Positions 1-10,690 of a DNA stretch of 48,638 nucleotides are shown piece after piece. Source of the stretch: Candolleomyces eurysporus (Eukaryota; Basidiomycota; Agaricomycetes; Agaricales; Psathyrellaceae). The stretch is taken from assembly GCA_027579435.1 (NCBI GenBank), contig JANBPK010001244.1:1-48638 (forward strand). Reading direction: 5' to 3'. Made by a program: the position numbers and the translations under genes. The notes under the pieces are model-generated. The model was not told where the DNA came from. It saw only the letters and a list, made by a program, of their open reading frames with translations, and searched no databases. Within the stretch, counting starts at the first letter, position 1. Each line of letters opens with the position of its first letter.

Positions 1-688
1 TGTTCGCGCTCCGTGCATAGAGGGTGGGAGGGGCGTCTGAGAAGGAGTGCTTGAGACTCGGACGGCGGGGAAACTCGAACGGGCCGGAGACGGAGAGCGG
101 GGGGTAGAGGAAGCTCAGGCTGTGATTGCGCGTGAGGGGGAGCTTCGGCGGCGGAGATACGGAAGGTGATTGGGATTTAGACTGCAGAAGGTGGGTGATG
201 ATCGTCTTGAGGGAGGCGAGAAGCGTGCCGAGGAGCGTCAGGAAGAAGCCGCTGGCGGTAAAGTAGTAGTCGCCATAGGTTGCGAGGGCCACGCCCGCGA
301 TGACNGGGACGAGCGAGACGAGCTTGGGGCGGGAGCAGGTGTAGGTGCGGATAAGGACGATGGAGAGGAGGATGGTGAAGAGCGGGCCGGACGCGCGGAC
401 GCACTGATGGAAGGGGACGGTGACGAGCTTGAGGGAGGCGTTGGAGACGACGATGTTGACTGTGTAGAGCACGCTGAATAAGAGCACAACGCCTGCCTCT
501 TTTCCGTGCACGCTCGGGACCTGTCGCCGCCTCAGCAGGAAGAACGTCCCCGCGGAGCCACAGAGCGCATGGAGGGCGGTGAGGGTGTATGGAAAGGGAA
601 AGTGGATGAGGACCAGCTTGTTGTACAGGGTCAGCGCGAGGTTGAGCAGAAAATAGAGCGCGAGCCAGAATGCGCCGGAGGAAGCCAT
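1..688 (-). CDS. Triose-phosphate transporter (TPT) family protein, 3' end outside window
   Basis: Predicted multi-pass transporter of the drug/metabolite superfamily (TPT/nucleotide-sugar transporter type), probably in the Golgi or ER membrane. I start it at the ATG at 688. The N terminus reads MASSGAFWLALYFLLNLALT followed by LYNKLVLIHFPFPYTLTALH, the classic opening helix of this family. Further hydrophobic helices follow (VLLFSVLYTVNIVVSNASL, PLFTILLSIVLIRTYTCSRP, LVSLVPVIAGVALATYGDYY, FFLTLLGTLLASLKTII). About 229 codons are open to the window edge with no intron or stop, so the C terminus is missing; the last part is Ser/Pro-rich (a loop). The N at 305 falls on the third base of a Pro codon and does not break the frame. 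The substrate cannot be told from sequence. Confidence 0.88.
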   Translation of the reverse strand, partial: MASSGAFWLALYFLLNLALTLYNKLVLIHFPFPYTLTALHALCGSAGTFFLLRRRQVPSVHGKEAGVVLLFSVLYTVNIVVSNASLKLVTVPFHQCVRASGPLFTILLSIVLIRTYTCSRPKLVSLVXVIAGVALATYGDYYFTASGFFLTLLGTLLASLKTIITHLLQSKSQSPSVSPPPKLPLTRNHSLSFLYPPLSVSGPFEFPRRPSLKHSFSDAPPTLYARSAN

Positions 689-871
689 CAGAGAAACGGC
701 CTTCTCTGTGTCCTCCCGTTATATACGCCGCCATCTGGCTGTTTCGGGCTCACAAAGCGCCCATCCCTGGTGCTATCTCCAGCCGGACTCGCCGTGGGAC
801 TCTGATCCGCACAGCCACTCCTCTATGATCGCCATCTTGGTCCTTCTCCACTCGTCTTCTTTAATACCGCA
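689..871. promoter_or_regulatory. Divergent promoter between transporter and RING gene
   Basis: This 183-bp gap separates two start codons pointing away from each other (688 minus, 872 plus), so both promoters and both 5' leaders must share it. A short pyrimidine-rich run (ctccactcgtcttctttaat, 845-864) sits just before the plus-strand ATG. I see no clear TATA box. Confidence 0.5.
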
Positions 872-3800
872 ATGCCAACGCGTCAGGCTACCCCAGGGCC
901 AAGCAGTCTCAAGAGGGCCGCGTCCCCGGAGACGGACGACATCACCGTCCACACCAAGAAACCCAAGCTCGACAAGGACAAGAAGAAGAGGCGGAGGAAG
1001 AAGCGAAAGGTCTCGGTCACCGTGCTCGTTAACCATCCGACGACCACGAACGCTCCTCCTCCGTCCAGTCGATCCGCAACCCTCAGCGAATCCGAAAACG
1101 AAGCAGAAGACGCGGAAGAATCGACCCCAGGCAAGAAGAACGACAAAGGAAAAGGAAAGGCAACGAGGTCGCCGACCCCTACTCCCGCTCCTCCCACTCC
1201 AGCGGTTCCAGCGGCTGTTCCTATGGCTATAGCTATGGAGGAAGACAGTGTCGAAGTCGCCGAGAACCAGCTCACGAGTCTCATCATCGCGTCTACGTCT
1301 TCTGAGCCGCAGACCTCGGCGCAGGCTGAGGCCCAGGCTGCGGAGATTGCTAGACTGCGTGCCCAACTCGCTGAACAGACCGCCGTGCGTCATTTATCTC
1401 GTTGTTGTTATTGGCTTACTAACTTTCCGCACTCTTCTTTTGTTTCGTCATGGATTCGATTCTATTCTATCATTACAACTCATGTATACGTTCTTTCGAT
1501 GGCCATCCATCCATCCGACTACAACACACAATCACCGACCGGCACAATAGCTCGTATCACGACACGAAACCCACCTCTCTCAAGTACAAAACAGCTTGAC
1601 ATGCCAAATATGTCTAGATATGCTGTACAGACCCTACGCTCTAGCGCCCTGCGGCCACATCGCGTGTTACGGATGCTTGTTACGGTGGTTCACGACCAAC
1701 CCTAACGCACAGGCGGGTGTGCAGGCTGTGGTAGATCCAGAGGAGGAGATTGTCAATGGAAACCCGAGGCCGAGGGAGGAGGAGGCCAATGCTGTTGATG
1801 GTGCTGGTGCTGTTGCTCCTGCTGCTGCGGAGAATGCAGTTGCAGCAGGAGGAGAGGGAGGAGGTGCCGGAGTCGATGCACCCAACCCACCTAATGCCAA
1901 CAACAACGCAACCAACGACGCAAATGCCAATGCACCCAATAATGCAAACCCCAACAACGCACCTAACAACCCCCGCAGACACCCCAACCCCTTCGTCAAC
2001 ATGGTCCAACAAATGCACCGACACGGTCTATACAGGCACCTCGACCGCCGGCGACGTGCACGTAATCTCAACTTTGTGCACAAGAGGAAGACCTGTCCAC
2101 TTTGTAGGGCTGTGGTGAGGGAGAGGCCGGCAGAGGTGTTCATGGTCAAGGAGATGGTCGGGGGGATGGTGAGGAGCGGGTTGGTCGAGCTGCCGCNATT
2201 CCGANGGGGCTTCCTCTAACGCCGGTGGTGCTGCTTCGGGCTCTTCGTCTTCGACGGCGGCGACTGCCAGCGGAAGTGGTACGGAAGCAGCAGCAGCAAG
2301 AGAAAGACCAAACAACAANCCCAACGAACGACCCATGGAACAACGTCTTNCCCCCCTCTCCCCGGCGCGCATCGCCGTGCCCACCCCCACCCCCTGCACC
2401 ACCACCCGCACTTGCACATCCACCGTATCCGGAACAGGCTTGACACGCCTGACCTTGTAGCCCGCAATGACGGCGGGGCGTCTTCACCCGAAGTCTTCTC
2501 CGACATCGACGACGACGACGACGATGATGGGGAGGGGGTGATGGACGTCTACGAGGACTACGGGCTGTACGACGAAGAGGACGATCGGGATTTCTTCGAG
2601 TACGAGTACGACGAGGGCCCGTTTTTCGATTTCGATTTTGCGTATGGGATGGACGATGGGATGCATCTGGATGAAGATGACGACGATGATGATGACGAGG
2701 ATNGATGATGGGGTGGGGGACGACGACGGTGTGGATATGTTCCAGGATCCGTTTGGGATGGGCGGGCTTAGGGAGGGTGGTGGGCGGAGGAGGAGGAATC
2801 GGGTGCGGAATAACAACCAGGGCCAGAACCAGAACAACCTCAACAACGGGGGAGGGCAGGGAGCAGCAGCAGCGGCAGCAGGAGGAGGAGGCGCAAACGC
2901 GATCAGGGACAGAGACGAAGACGAGCAGATGGCGATCCAAGCCAACGAGTTCGCGGGGTGGGCAGCGGCAGCCGCCATGCTCGGACGCGGAGCTCGTATC
3001 GGCGGTGGTGGTGGTGCGCATCGAAATCGGGCAATGGTCCCGTTCCCTGTAGTGAACCCCCCTGCCAACCCTAATGCGCCCAACGCCCCGAACCAAGCCC
3101 CAAACAACAACAATAACAACCTGGAAAACCCCGCTCTGAACGAAACGGGCTGGTATGATGCCGAAGACGGGGGGATCTACAGATGCATAGACTGTATGCA
3201 CGAGATATGGGGGAGTAGGTGTTCGAGGTGCGGGAGGGCGTATCCGGGGCATGAGAGGTTGGAGCGGGATCGGCGCGAGCGAGCACGAGAACGCGAACGA
3301 GCTAGGGAGAGGGAGCGCGAAAGAGAGAGACCTAGACCATGGGCGATGCCGAGAGTGGGAGTGGTGGGAGCTGGACAGGGACAGGGACAAGGACCGGCGG
3401 CGGCGGCTTTGGAGAGGCTGCGCGCGCGGCTGGGAGGAGATCTGGGGAGTGATGAGGATGAGGATGATGAGGTGTTGTACGCTGCCGACTTTACGGACGA
3501 CGATGATGAGGATGAGGGAGAAGGAGAGCCTGATGGGCGGCCGGCGGTTGCTATTGACCTTACGCAGACCGACGACGATGAAGAGGAGGGTCGTGGTGGG
3601 AGGAGGATGAACGTAGATCGGGCGAGGGTCGTTCCTTCGTCTTCGCCTCACCCGGTTCCAGAGGTTGATTCGGACGATGAAGAGGAAGAGAATCTTGGTG
3701 AGTTGCCTCGCACATTTTTAAAACAAATTCTGCTTTTTATTCATGATAATATGCTAGGTATCCTCGGAGGTGCCATACGCGCAGCCAGAGACAGGGCGAG

Positions 3801-4988
3801 GGTACACTCTGCATTGAACAATCGACATGGAGGCCGTGGTCGTCGTAACGACGTTGCAGTCATAGAGCTCGGGTCCGATAGCGAAGACGATGATGACGAT
3901 GGCAATAGCGAAGAAGAAAACAGCGGCGACGAAGAAGAAGAGGAAGAGGAAGAGGAAGAAGAGTATGAAGGCAGCTTCATAGACGACGGGTCCGAGGACG
4001 AAGAACCTGAGATCCAAGAAATCGATCTCCGGAGCGACAGCGACGAAGACGGCGAGAGTGATGGTGCACTTCGTAGACGAGTTAATCGGATTAGAGCGAG
4101 GGGGAGAGAGGAGGATGTTATCATGCTCGAGGACGACGACGACGATTCAGAAGAAGAAGAAGACGGGGACGAGAATGAAGACGATGAAGACGAAGGCGAT
4201 TCGGCGCTCAACCNAAACTTTCGCTATGCTCAACAGCTCTAGGCAGCACGACCGAGAGAGGCAAAGACACTCGCCTGCTGCTCCTGCCAACGCCATCCTG
4301 ATAAGCGACGAGGAGGACGAGGATGAGGAATCGGACGCAGTGCGCCAACCTTCTAGAAGGACGGGTTCGACTCGGAGCCGCAGGCCTGCAGCTGCAGCTG
4401 GAAGGAGGAAGAGGACGAGGAGGTTGAACTTGGCCTCGGACTCGGATGATGATCCAGCACAAGACGAAGAGCAAGAACAAGAGCAAGAGCAAGAAGGCGT
4501 CGCTGGACCTGGTCCGTCGAGTCTGGCAGCGTCTGCGAGGCTTAGAGCCCGGGAACCGAGGGTGCGGATCGTCAGCGACGAGGAAGACGAGGAAGAAGAA
4601 CAGGGTGGGGGCTGGGGATCAGGAAGAAGCGGAAGCAGAAGCAGAAGGAGACGGCGTGGACGTTCTCGCGAGCAGCGGCAGCGACTCTGAAGCGCCCAGT
4701 CCTTCAACTTCACAAAAGGGTCGAAGACGGAACAGGCGTCGCTCGAAGAGGAGTCCTCGGCAGACAGAACTTGCCGGTGCTAGTGGTGAGGGTGCTGCTG
4801 GATCTGGGGTCCAACAGCCTAGATCTGAAGCGGAGGACGACGAACAACTTGAAGGAGATGACGACGGTGACAGCTCAATTGCTGCCAGACGTGCGAGGAT
4901 GGCGAGGGCTGCTGAGAGGAGGAGGGAGGCGCAGGCCGTCACTGCGGCAAGTTCGGGTGGTGCTGTCGGTCCGAGTACTACGTCGTAA
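872..4988 (+). CDS. Large acidic RING-finger protein (putative E3 ubiquitin ligase)
   Basis: Exons 872-1384, 1551-3697 and 3758-4988; introns 1385-1550 (phase 0) and 3698-3757 (phase 1). About 1,300 aa. The basic N terminus (KKPKLDKDKKKRRRKKRK) looks like a nuclear signal. A coiled coil (AEIARLRAQLAEQ, continuing across intron 1) leads into a C3HC4 RING: CQICL, CGHIACYGC, then about 139 residues of Ala/Asn/Gly-rich insert before CPLC. A second Cys cluster, CIDC-x8-CSRC, lies near 3184-3231. The rest is Asp/Glu- and Ser-rich. RING domains recruit E2 enzymes, so a nuclear ubiquitin ligase is the natural inference. Removing Ns at 2319, 2350, 2703 and 4214 and one of 2197/2205 restores the frame; a further 1-nt shift near the G runs at 4602-4616 is needed to reach the conserved C terminus ending at 4988. 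Confidence 0.75.
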
Positions 4989-5483
4989 GTGTATTGTTTG
5001 GGTAAAGGGATATTGAAGAATGGAATGGATATCTTGCTTTCTGATATATTGTCTCTCGGTTTGGGATGGTCATGTTTTGTGTTGCACTCTCCTGGAAGGT
5101 TCAAATTGGTAAGACCGACGATCACGTTTGGTGCTGCAGCCTCCTGGAAGGTTCAAATTGGTAACCTCAACGACTTGAATTGCCTGGGCAGGGCAAAAGC
5201 GGACGGACAGACTGCGGGCAGGTTATCGTTGACATTATCTAGCGATATTCTCGGTGGCAACATTTTCTGGAACACTATTCGAGGGCGATAAACACTCTCT
5301 AAAGCTCAACCGGGATGTGGTCTGCGGCAGCATACTCATTTGGTCTTTGGCTACTACATGTTTCTTTTACGCTCGTGTTTTCAGGGTGGTTAGTAGCTTA
5401 CTAAGTCAAGTCCCTTCAGACCTGCGACCCGCGATCACTTCCCAACCAGCCACCATCATCTTCAAAACATCTCCTTAGCATTC
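4989..5483. repeat. Array spacer with fragment of F-box upstream region
   Basis: There is no gene here. The spacer holds two adjacent copies of a short module (tcctggaaggttcaaattgg at 5089 and 5141). Part of it recurs at about 11220-11420 (ggacagac, gcgattatctcggtggcgac-type text), with diverged copies near 9240-9360. Positions about 5300-5400 (caaccgggatgtggtctg, ctcatttggt, ttcttttacgctcgtgtt) match the F-box gene's upstream region at 11765-11890, so this is a shuffled promoter fragment. Confidence 0.6.
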
Positions 5484-6381
5484 ATGGAGACGCAGACACC
5501 TTCGACCTGCGAGGGCTTAGAAGCGTCTGATAAGGACGAGCTAGATTCTCGTGCTACAACTCCCAGGTCGGTGTCTTCGATTCCACCTGCACAACTGTTG
5601 ATCGCGACTTTTAGGCCTGGCGCACCAATCAAGTCCCTCCCTACGTTTCTGAGGAAAANCCCCCCCAATTCCATCAATCGAGTCAGCATTATCTTATCTT
5701 CATTCTTTTCGAGGGATGTTGACGGTATCTTGGTGTCTTAGCTCTTTAATAGGCCAGCGCGTCACTCGAGACCACATTGAACCTCTCCCGCCCTTGCGAC
5801 AGCAAGTTGGTCGTCTCGAAGTACCGCTGTTCGCTCTTTGCATCCCATTTCCGCACAAGGATCAAAAAGAATATGCAAAGAGGTTTAACCTAGGCCCTTG
5901 TATAATCCCATACTCCACAGACGAAACTTCGGCTTACTGCCACCTACAAAGCAATCTGCCTAAAGGATACACGCGGTGGACGAGCGTGTTCACGAGAAAC
6001 CTCAGTGCCCGATGCGTCGTACTGGCGACAAACGAGTCCAAGAAAGACCTAGAACTCGCCTTCGACTTGGACATGATTGAGGAGATCCGTCAATTGATGG
6101 GGTCTTCATATCCACCGACCTGGTATTATCCTGATGGTAATATTCAGGAATACCCACCCCGCCTTGCAGCTCGCTCGCCGCAAAGAGTCGACGAGGACCT
6201 GATTGGGAAATGGCCGGAGGACCATCCGCATTGCAAACCTTTGACGTGGGATACAGTTTATCAGTTGCCTCCGAAAGATTGGAAGAAGATGCATACTGCC
6301 GCCAAACGTCGTCGGAAGTTCCTTAGAGCCACGGTCGAGATGCGTAAAAAGCAGAACGCGGAACTGGCCAGCCAGCCCTGA
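5484..6381 (+). CDS. Lineage-specific unknown protein, array copy A
   Basis: About 298 aa if the N at 5659 is only a placeholder: without it the frame runs unbroken from METQTPSTCEGLEASDKDEL through RVTRDHIEPLPPLRQQVGRL to the stop at 6381. I recognise no domain. The conserved body has an N-terminal Pro/Leu-rich stretch, YAKRFNLGPC, YTRWTSVFTRNLSARCVVLA, an acidic helix (LELAFDLDMIEEIRQLMG), PPTWYYPDGNIQEYP, GKWPEDHPHC, and a basic C-terminal helix (WKKMHTAAKRRRKFLRATVE). It has no signal peptide or membrane segment, so it is probably intracellular. Copy B (7114-8014) is nearly identical. In decayed copy E a GT-AG intron sits where A and B read through; if the N is a real base, splicing out 5678-5741 would also keep frame, but its donor is not GT. 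Confidence 0.6.
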
Positions 6382-6781
6382 TTCCACACTTGTTGGCATT
6401 CTGCAATTCATACATTATGTACTAATAGTCGTCGCCGTCGTCTTAATCCAAGACTATCTCGCTCTGTAATGAAACATGAACGAGGACGAATCGAGTTTCT
6501 CACCCGGTATCCGTACGCAAACCTCGAGCTGCGTCACTCTTTCACTTATCTACACGGTGGTCGTTCCCTGCACGCCTCTGCCTCAATGATTTCGAAACTG
6601 CTTTGGGATCGGGTGCTAGAAGAACGGTTGAAATTGGTGATTTGAAGAACCGTACGGACGAACAGCACTGGCAGGCAGGCAGGCAATCGTTGAGACTATC
6701 CAGCGATTATCTCGGTGGCGACATTTTCCTGGATAGCCATTGGAGGCCGGATTCGTCTTTGTCTGTTCTCTGGCATTAATG
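6382..6781. repeat. Array spacer module after copy A
   Basis: There is no gene. The module recurs after copy B (8030-8370), after truncated copy C (10135-10400) and after decayed copy E (16280-16390). Shared landmarks are gaggacgaatcgagtttctc, the ctgcgtcactc/ttcacttat stretch, gggtgctagaagaacggtt, the ggcaggcaggca run, and the ccagcgattatctcggtggc stretch. Its position after every copy of the unknown gene suggests it is that gene's 3' UTR and flank. Confidence 0.65.
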
Positions 6782-6945
6782 CCCTCTCCAGATATATGGC
6801 TGCAGGTGTTCTCCTCCGTCATTTCCGATGACTCAGATTCGGAGGCTGAGCGCTGATCATTCGCCCGAAATGCCAATGCAGCTCTTGACATTGGACCTAG
6901 TCGCCACTGCAGTCTCTGGCCTCGGATCCCAGAACTCAGCCTCAC
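6782..6945 (+). pseudogene. F-box gene fragment (5' coding part)
   Basis: About 160 bp matches the F-box coding region of the intact gene at about 12211-12390: agatatatggctgcaggtgt, cagattcggaggctga, gccaatgcagctcttgacat and cgccactgcagtctctgg all align. Relative to the intact gene it has indels and an in-frame stop (gagcgctga), so it cannot encode an F-box. It lies directly upstream of copy B, so the two were joined by rearrangement. Confidence 0.75.
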
Positions 6946-7113
6946 CTGTGGGAAGTGGCCGATGCTTGGCACGGCAGGAGCCGAGGCACTTTGCGGGGCT
7001 TCGGCGGCACCAGCGCTTTAGCTTTAGACTCCGAGTCACTGTGCTGTGACCTGCCCCTAGCAGACCACTTCCCAACCAGCCACCATCATCTTCAAAGCAT
7101 CTCCTTAGCATTC

Positions 7114-8014
7114 ATGGAGACACAGACACCTTCGACCTGCGAGGGCTTAGAAGCGTCTGATAAGGACGAGCTAGATTCTCGTGCTACAACTCCCAGGTCG
7201 GTGTCTTCGGTGATTCCGCCTGCACAACTATTGATCGCGACTGATAGGCCTGTCGCACCAATCAAGTACCTCCCTACGTTTCTGAGGAAAANCCCCCCCA
7301 ATTCCATCAATCGAGTCAGCATTATCTTATTTTCATTCTTTTCGAGGGATGTTGACGGTATCTTGGTGTCTTAGCTCTTTAATAGGCCAGCGCGTCACTC
7401 GAGACCACATTGAACCTCTCCCGCCCTTGCGACAGCAAGTTGGTCGTCTCGAAGTACCGCTGTTCGCTCTTTGCATCCCATTTCCGCGCAAGGATCAAAC
7501 GGAATATGCAAAGAGGTTTAACTTAGGCCCTTGTACAATCCCGTACTCCACCGACGAAACTTTGGCTTACTGCCACCTACGAAGCAATCTGCCTAAAGGA
7601 TACACGCGGTGGACGAGCGTGTTCACGAGAAACCTCAGTGCCCGATGCGTCGTACTGGCCACAAACGAGTCCAAGAAAGACCTAGAACTCGCCTTCGACT
7701 TGGACATGATTGAGGAGATCCGTCAATTGATGGGCTCTTCATACCCACCGACCTGGTATTATCCTGATGGTAATATTCAGGAATACCCAACCCGCTTTGC
7801 AGCTCGCTCCCCGAAGAGAGTCGACGAAAACCTGATTGGGAAATGGCCGGAGGATCATCCGCATTGCGAACCTTTGACGTGGGATACGGTTTATCAGTTG
7901 CCCCCGAAACATTGGAAGAAGATGCATACTGCCGCCAAACGTCGTCAGAAGTTCCTTAGAGCCACGGTCGAGATGCATAACAAGCAGGACGCGGAACTGG
8001 CCAGCCAGTCTTGA
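7114..8014 (+). CDS. Lineage-specific unknown protein, array copy B
   Basis: About 299 aa after dropping the placeholder N at 7292; this is a near-twin of copy A. Differences include one extra Val codon (SSVIPP against SSIPP), TDRPVAPIKYLP against TFRPGAPIKSLP, QTEYAKRFNLGPCTIPYSTD against QKEYAKRFNLGPCIIPYSTD, and MHNKQDAELASQS against MRKKQNAELASQP. Both frames stay open and changes are scattered, which suggests a recent duplication still under some constraint or too young to have decayed. The sequence upstream is an F-box gene fragment, not the upstream of copy A, so the promoters may differ. The protein family is unknown to me. Confidence 0.6.
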
Positions 8015-8029
8015 TTCCACACTCGTTGG

Positions 8030-8370
8030 CATTTCGCACTCCATACCTGATGTGATACTCATAGTCGTCGTCGTCTTAATTCAAGGCTATCTCGCTCTGC
8101 AATGAAACACCAATGAGGACGAGTCAAGGTGTCCGTCGGGAAACCTCGAGCTACGTCACTCGTTCACTTGTACCTGCACGCTTCCGTTTCAATGATTTCG
8201 AGACTGATATGGTGGGATCGGGTGCTGGAAGAGCGGTTGAAATTGGTAATTTGAAGAACCATACGGGCGAACAGCAGGCAGGCAGGCAGGCCAATGATAT
8301 TATCCAGCGATCACCTCGGTGGTGACATTTTCTTGGAGGAACATTGGACGCCAAATTCATCTTGTGAAAA
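8030..8370. repeat. Array spacer module after copy B
   Basis: Second copy of the module described after copy A, including caatgaggacgagtcaaggt, gggatcgggtgctggaagag, a ggcaggcaggcaggc run and tatccagcgatcacctcggt. It contains no gene. Confidence 0.6.
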
Positions 8371-8379
8371 GTTGCGCTG

Positions 8380-8640
8380 AGCCGGCCTGAACCAAATTCC
8401 GGATTCTGAACGGAACCACTGATGTAGATGGCTGGAATCAGCTACTTCGACCTGAACACCACTGATGATCTGTGCTGTCGTTCTACCTCTCTTCTACCAA
8501 CTGTGCCCTTCTGCTTCTCTCATCTATATTCAGCAAGATTCAGGTACTTTCCAGTAGCGTACGCCCACCACACGCCTGTCAATTATGGGCTGTACTTGCT
8601 CCAACTCTTACGAGAACTTCAACTTCAATTCGGAGCCGTG
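8380..8640. repeat. Recurrent block, copy 1 (second copy at 10430-10690)
   Basis: About 260 bp repeated almost exactly at 10430-10690. Landmarks are gattctgaacggaaccactg, acttcgacctgaacaccact, gatgatctgtgctgtcgttc, tatattcagcaagattcagg and tactttccagtagcg. In both places it sits directly before a truncated copy of the RING gene's 3' end. It may be derived from an intron or an older exon, but I see no sustained coding frame. Confidence 0.65.
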
Positions 8641-9128
8641 GGGCCACCGTGCCTGGATGGAGGAGAACGAGGTGGTTGAAACTAGCCTCAGACTCAGATG
8701 ATGACCCAGCCCATGGCGAAGATCAAGAGCAAGAGCAAGAAGGTATCGCTGGACCTGTCTGCGAGATCTACAGCTCGGCAGAAGGAGAAGATGTGGACGT
8801 CTTCGTAAGCAGCGGCAGCGACTCTGAAGCGCCCAGTTCTTCGACTTCGCAAAGAGTCGAAGACGGAAGAGGTGTCGCTTGAGGAGGACCTATCGACAGA
8901 GAGAACCCGCCGGTGCTACGGTGAGGGTGCTGCTGGATCTTGGGTCCAGACGCCTAGATCTGAAGCGGAGGACGACGAACAGCTTGAAGGGGACGAAGAC
9001 GGTGACAGCTCGATTGCTGCCAGACATGCGAGGATGGCGAGGGCTAGCCCTGCTGAGAAGAGGAGGGAGGTGCAGGCCGTCACTGCGGCAAGTTCGGGTG
9101 GTGCTGTCGGTCCTAGTACTACGTCGTA
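8640..9128 (+). pseudogene. Truncated duplicate of the RING gene 3' end, copy 2
   Basis: Matches the last third of the RING gene (about 4420-4988): ASDSDDDPA, EQEQEG, a version of GDGVDVLASSGSDSEAPSPS, RSEAEDDEQLEGDEDGDSSI, and the terminal TAASSGGAVGPSTTS plus stop at the equivalent place. It lacks the RING domain and all N-terminal exons, and the two halves are in different frames (shift near 8850-8880). It cannot make a ligase; any product would be a short acidic peptide. Confidence 0.75.
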
Positions 9129-9685
9129 AGTGTATTGTTTGCGTAGAGGCATATTGAATGATGGAATGGAGACATTGTTTTTCTGATACCTTGTCTTTTA
9201 TGGTTTGGGATGATCACGTTTTGTGGAGCAGCCTCCGTAATAATGACCCCAACAACTTGAAGTGCCTGAGCAAAGGAGAATCGGACGGACTGCAGGCAGG
9301 TCACCGTTGACATTATCTAGTAATTATCCCGGTGTTGACATTTTTCTGGAACACTGTTGGAGCCAGGCCAGTTGGGGTCTGGCAGTCGCCGACTGTCAGC
9401 TGGTGCAATAATCTATGGTGCAAGTCACTTAGTCACCACCAATTTGGAGCAGCAAATTCGAGGGAAAGAAATGCGAATTCTTGGTTTATTTATCTCTGTT
9501 TATTCTGGCCATCGTCGTGCCCGTGGGCTTTGACTGGACTTGCTCAGTACAGTATACAATTTGTAGATAAGGTGGCGAATTTGGAAGGGTCAAGTCAATT
9601 CCTCTGCGGACCTGCGAGGTCCATCCCAGCCAGCCACTATCATCTTCAAAATTTTAGTACATCTCCTTAGTTTGCATAGAGACAC
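9129..9685. repeat. Diverged array spacer without gene
   Basis: The beginning copies the RING 3' flank (gtgtattgttt, aatggagacat, gtttgggatgatcacgtttt) and resembles 4990-5280 and 11150-11460. About 9360-9600 holds sequence I do not see elsewhere in the window. There is no supported gene. Confidence 0.5.
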
Positions 9686-10130
9686 AGACACCTTCGACAT
9701 GCAACAGAAGCGGCTGACAAGGACGAGATACTCGTGCTACAACTCCTAGGTTGGCGTCTTCAGTTATTCAGCCTGCACAACACTCGCTAATCATGAATCG
9801 TAAGCCTAGCACACCAGTTGAGTCCCTCCCTACGTTTTTGAGGAAAANCCCCCCCAACTCCCTCAGTTGAGTCAGCAATATCTTCATTCATTCCTTTTGA
9901 GGGATATTGACAGTATCTTCGTCCCTATCTCTTTAATAGGCCAGTGCGTCGCTCGAGACCACATTGAACCTCTCCCGCCGCTGCGACAGCGAGTTGGTCG
10001 CCTCGAGGTACCACTGTTCGCCGTTTGCATCCCATTTCCGCACAAGGACCAAACAGAATATGCGAAGAGGTTCAACCTAGGCCCTTGTACAATACCATAC
10101 TCCACCGACGAAACTTTGGCTTACTTCCTT
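9686..10130 (+). pseudogene. Truncated copy C of the unknown array gene
   Basis: Matches copies A and B from the METQTPST region (cacagacaccttcgac at 9682-9697, start codon lost: ttgcataga replaces ttcatggaga) through the DHIEPLPPLRQ region and YAKRFNLGPCTIPYSTDETL, then breaks off at about 10127 and jumps straight into the 3' spacer module. It has internal deletions, an N at 9848 at the same A/C junction as copies A and B, and a stop codon (tat tga) in the first half. Clearly dead, but it shows the unit was deleted internally after duplication. Confidence 0.75.
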
Positions 10131-10134
10131 CAAC

Positions 10135-10400
10135 GAGACATCAATGAGGACGAATCGAGTTTCTCACCCAGCGTCCGTACGGAAACTTCGAGCTGCGTCA
10201 CTCGTTTCACTTATGTACACGGTGGCCGTTACCTGCGTGCCTCCGTTTCAATGATTTCCAGACTGACATGATCGGGTGCTAGAAGAACGGTTCGAATTGG
10301 TAACTCGAAAAATCATACGGACGAATAGTGTGCAGGCAGGCCACCGTTGAGATTATCCAGCGATTATTTCGGTGGTGACATTTTCAGGAGGACCATTGGA
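10135..10400. repeat. Array spacer module after copy C
   Basis: Third copy of the 3' module (caatgaggacgaatcgagtt, gctgcgtcactcg, gggtgctagaagaacggttc, ccagcgattatttcggtgg), joined directly to the broken end of copy C. It contains no gene. Confidence 0.6.
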
Positions 10401-10429
10401 AACCAAATTCGTCTTTTGTCGACCAGTCA

Positions 10430-10690
10430 CGCCGAAGCCGGCCTGAGAACCAACTGAGAACCAAACTCCGAATTCTGAACGGAACCGCTGATGGCTACAA
10501 CAGCGACTTCGACCTGAACACCACTGATGATCTGTGCTGTCGTTCTACCTCTCGTCTACCAACTGGGCCATTCTGCTTCTCTCATCTATATTCAGCAAGA
10601 TTCAGGTACTTTCCAGTAGCGCACGCCCAGCGCACGCCTCTCAATTCTACGGACTCTTTTCGCTGCAACTGTTACGAGAACTTCAACTTC
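10430..10690. repeat. Recurrent block, copy 2
   Basis: Near-identical to 8380-8640 (ctctcatctatattcagcaa and following text) and again immediately upstream of a RING-gene 3' fragment, which fixes block plus RING tail as one duplicated unit. Confidence 0.65.

Noticed and set aside
2146..3651. 501-codon minus-strand frame rich in His, Arg and Ser
   Set aside because: It is the shadow of the acidic, GAY-codon-rich RING gene on the plus strand; composition is what the complement of Asp/Glu/Asn/Gly codons must give.
3741..4211. Poly-Ser minus-strand frame
   Set aside because: Complement of the Glu/Asp/Ser-rich RING gene; no independent support.
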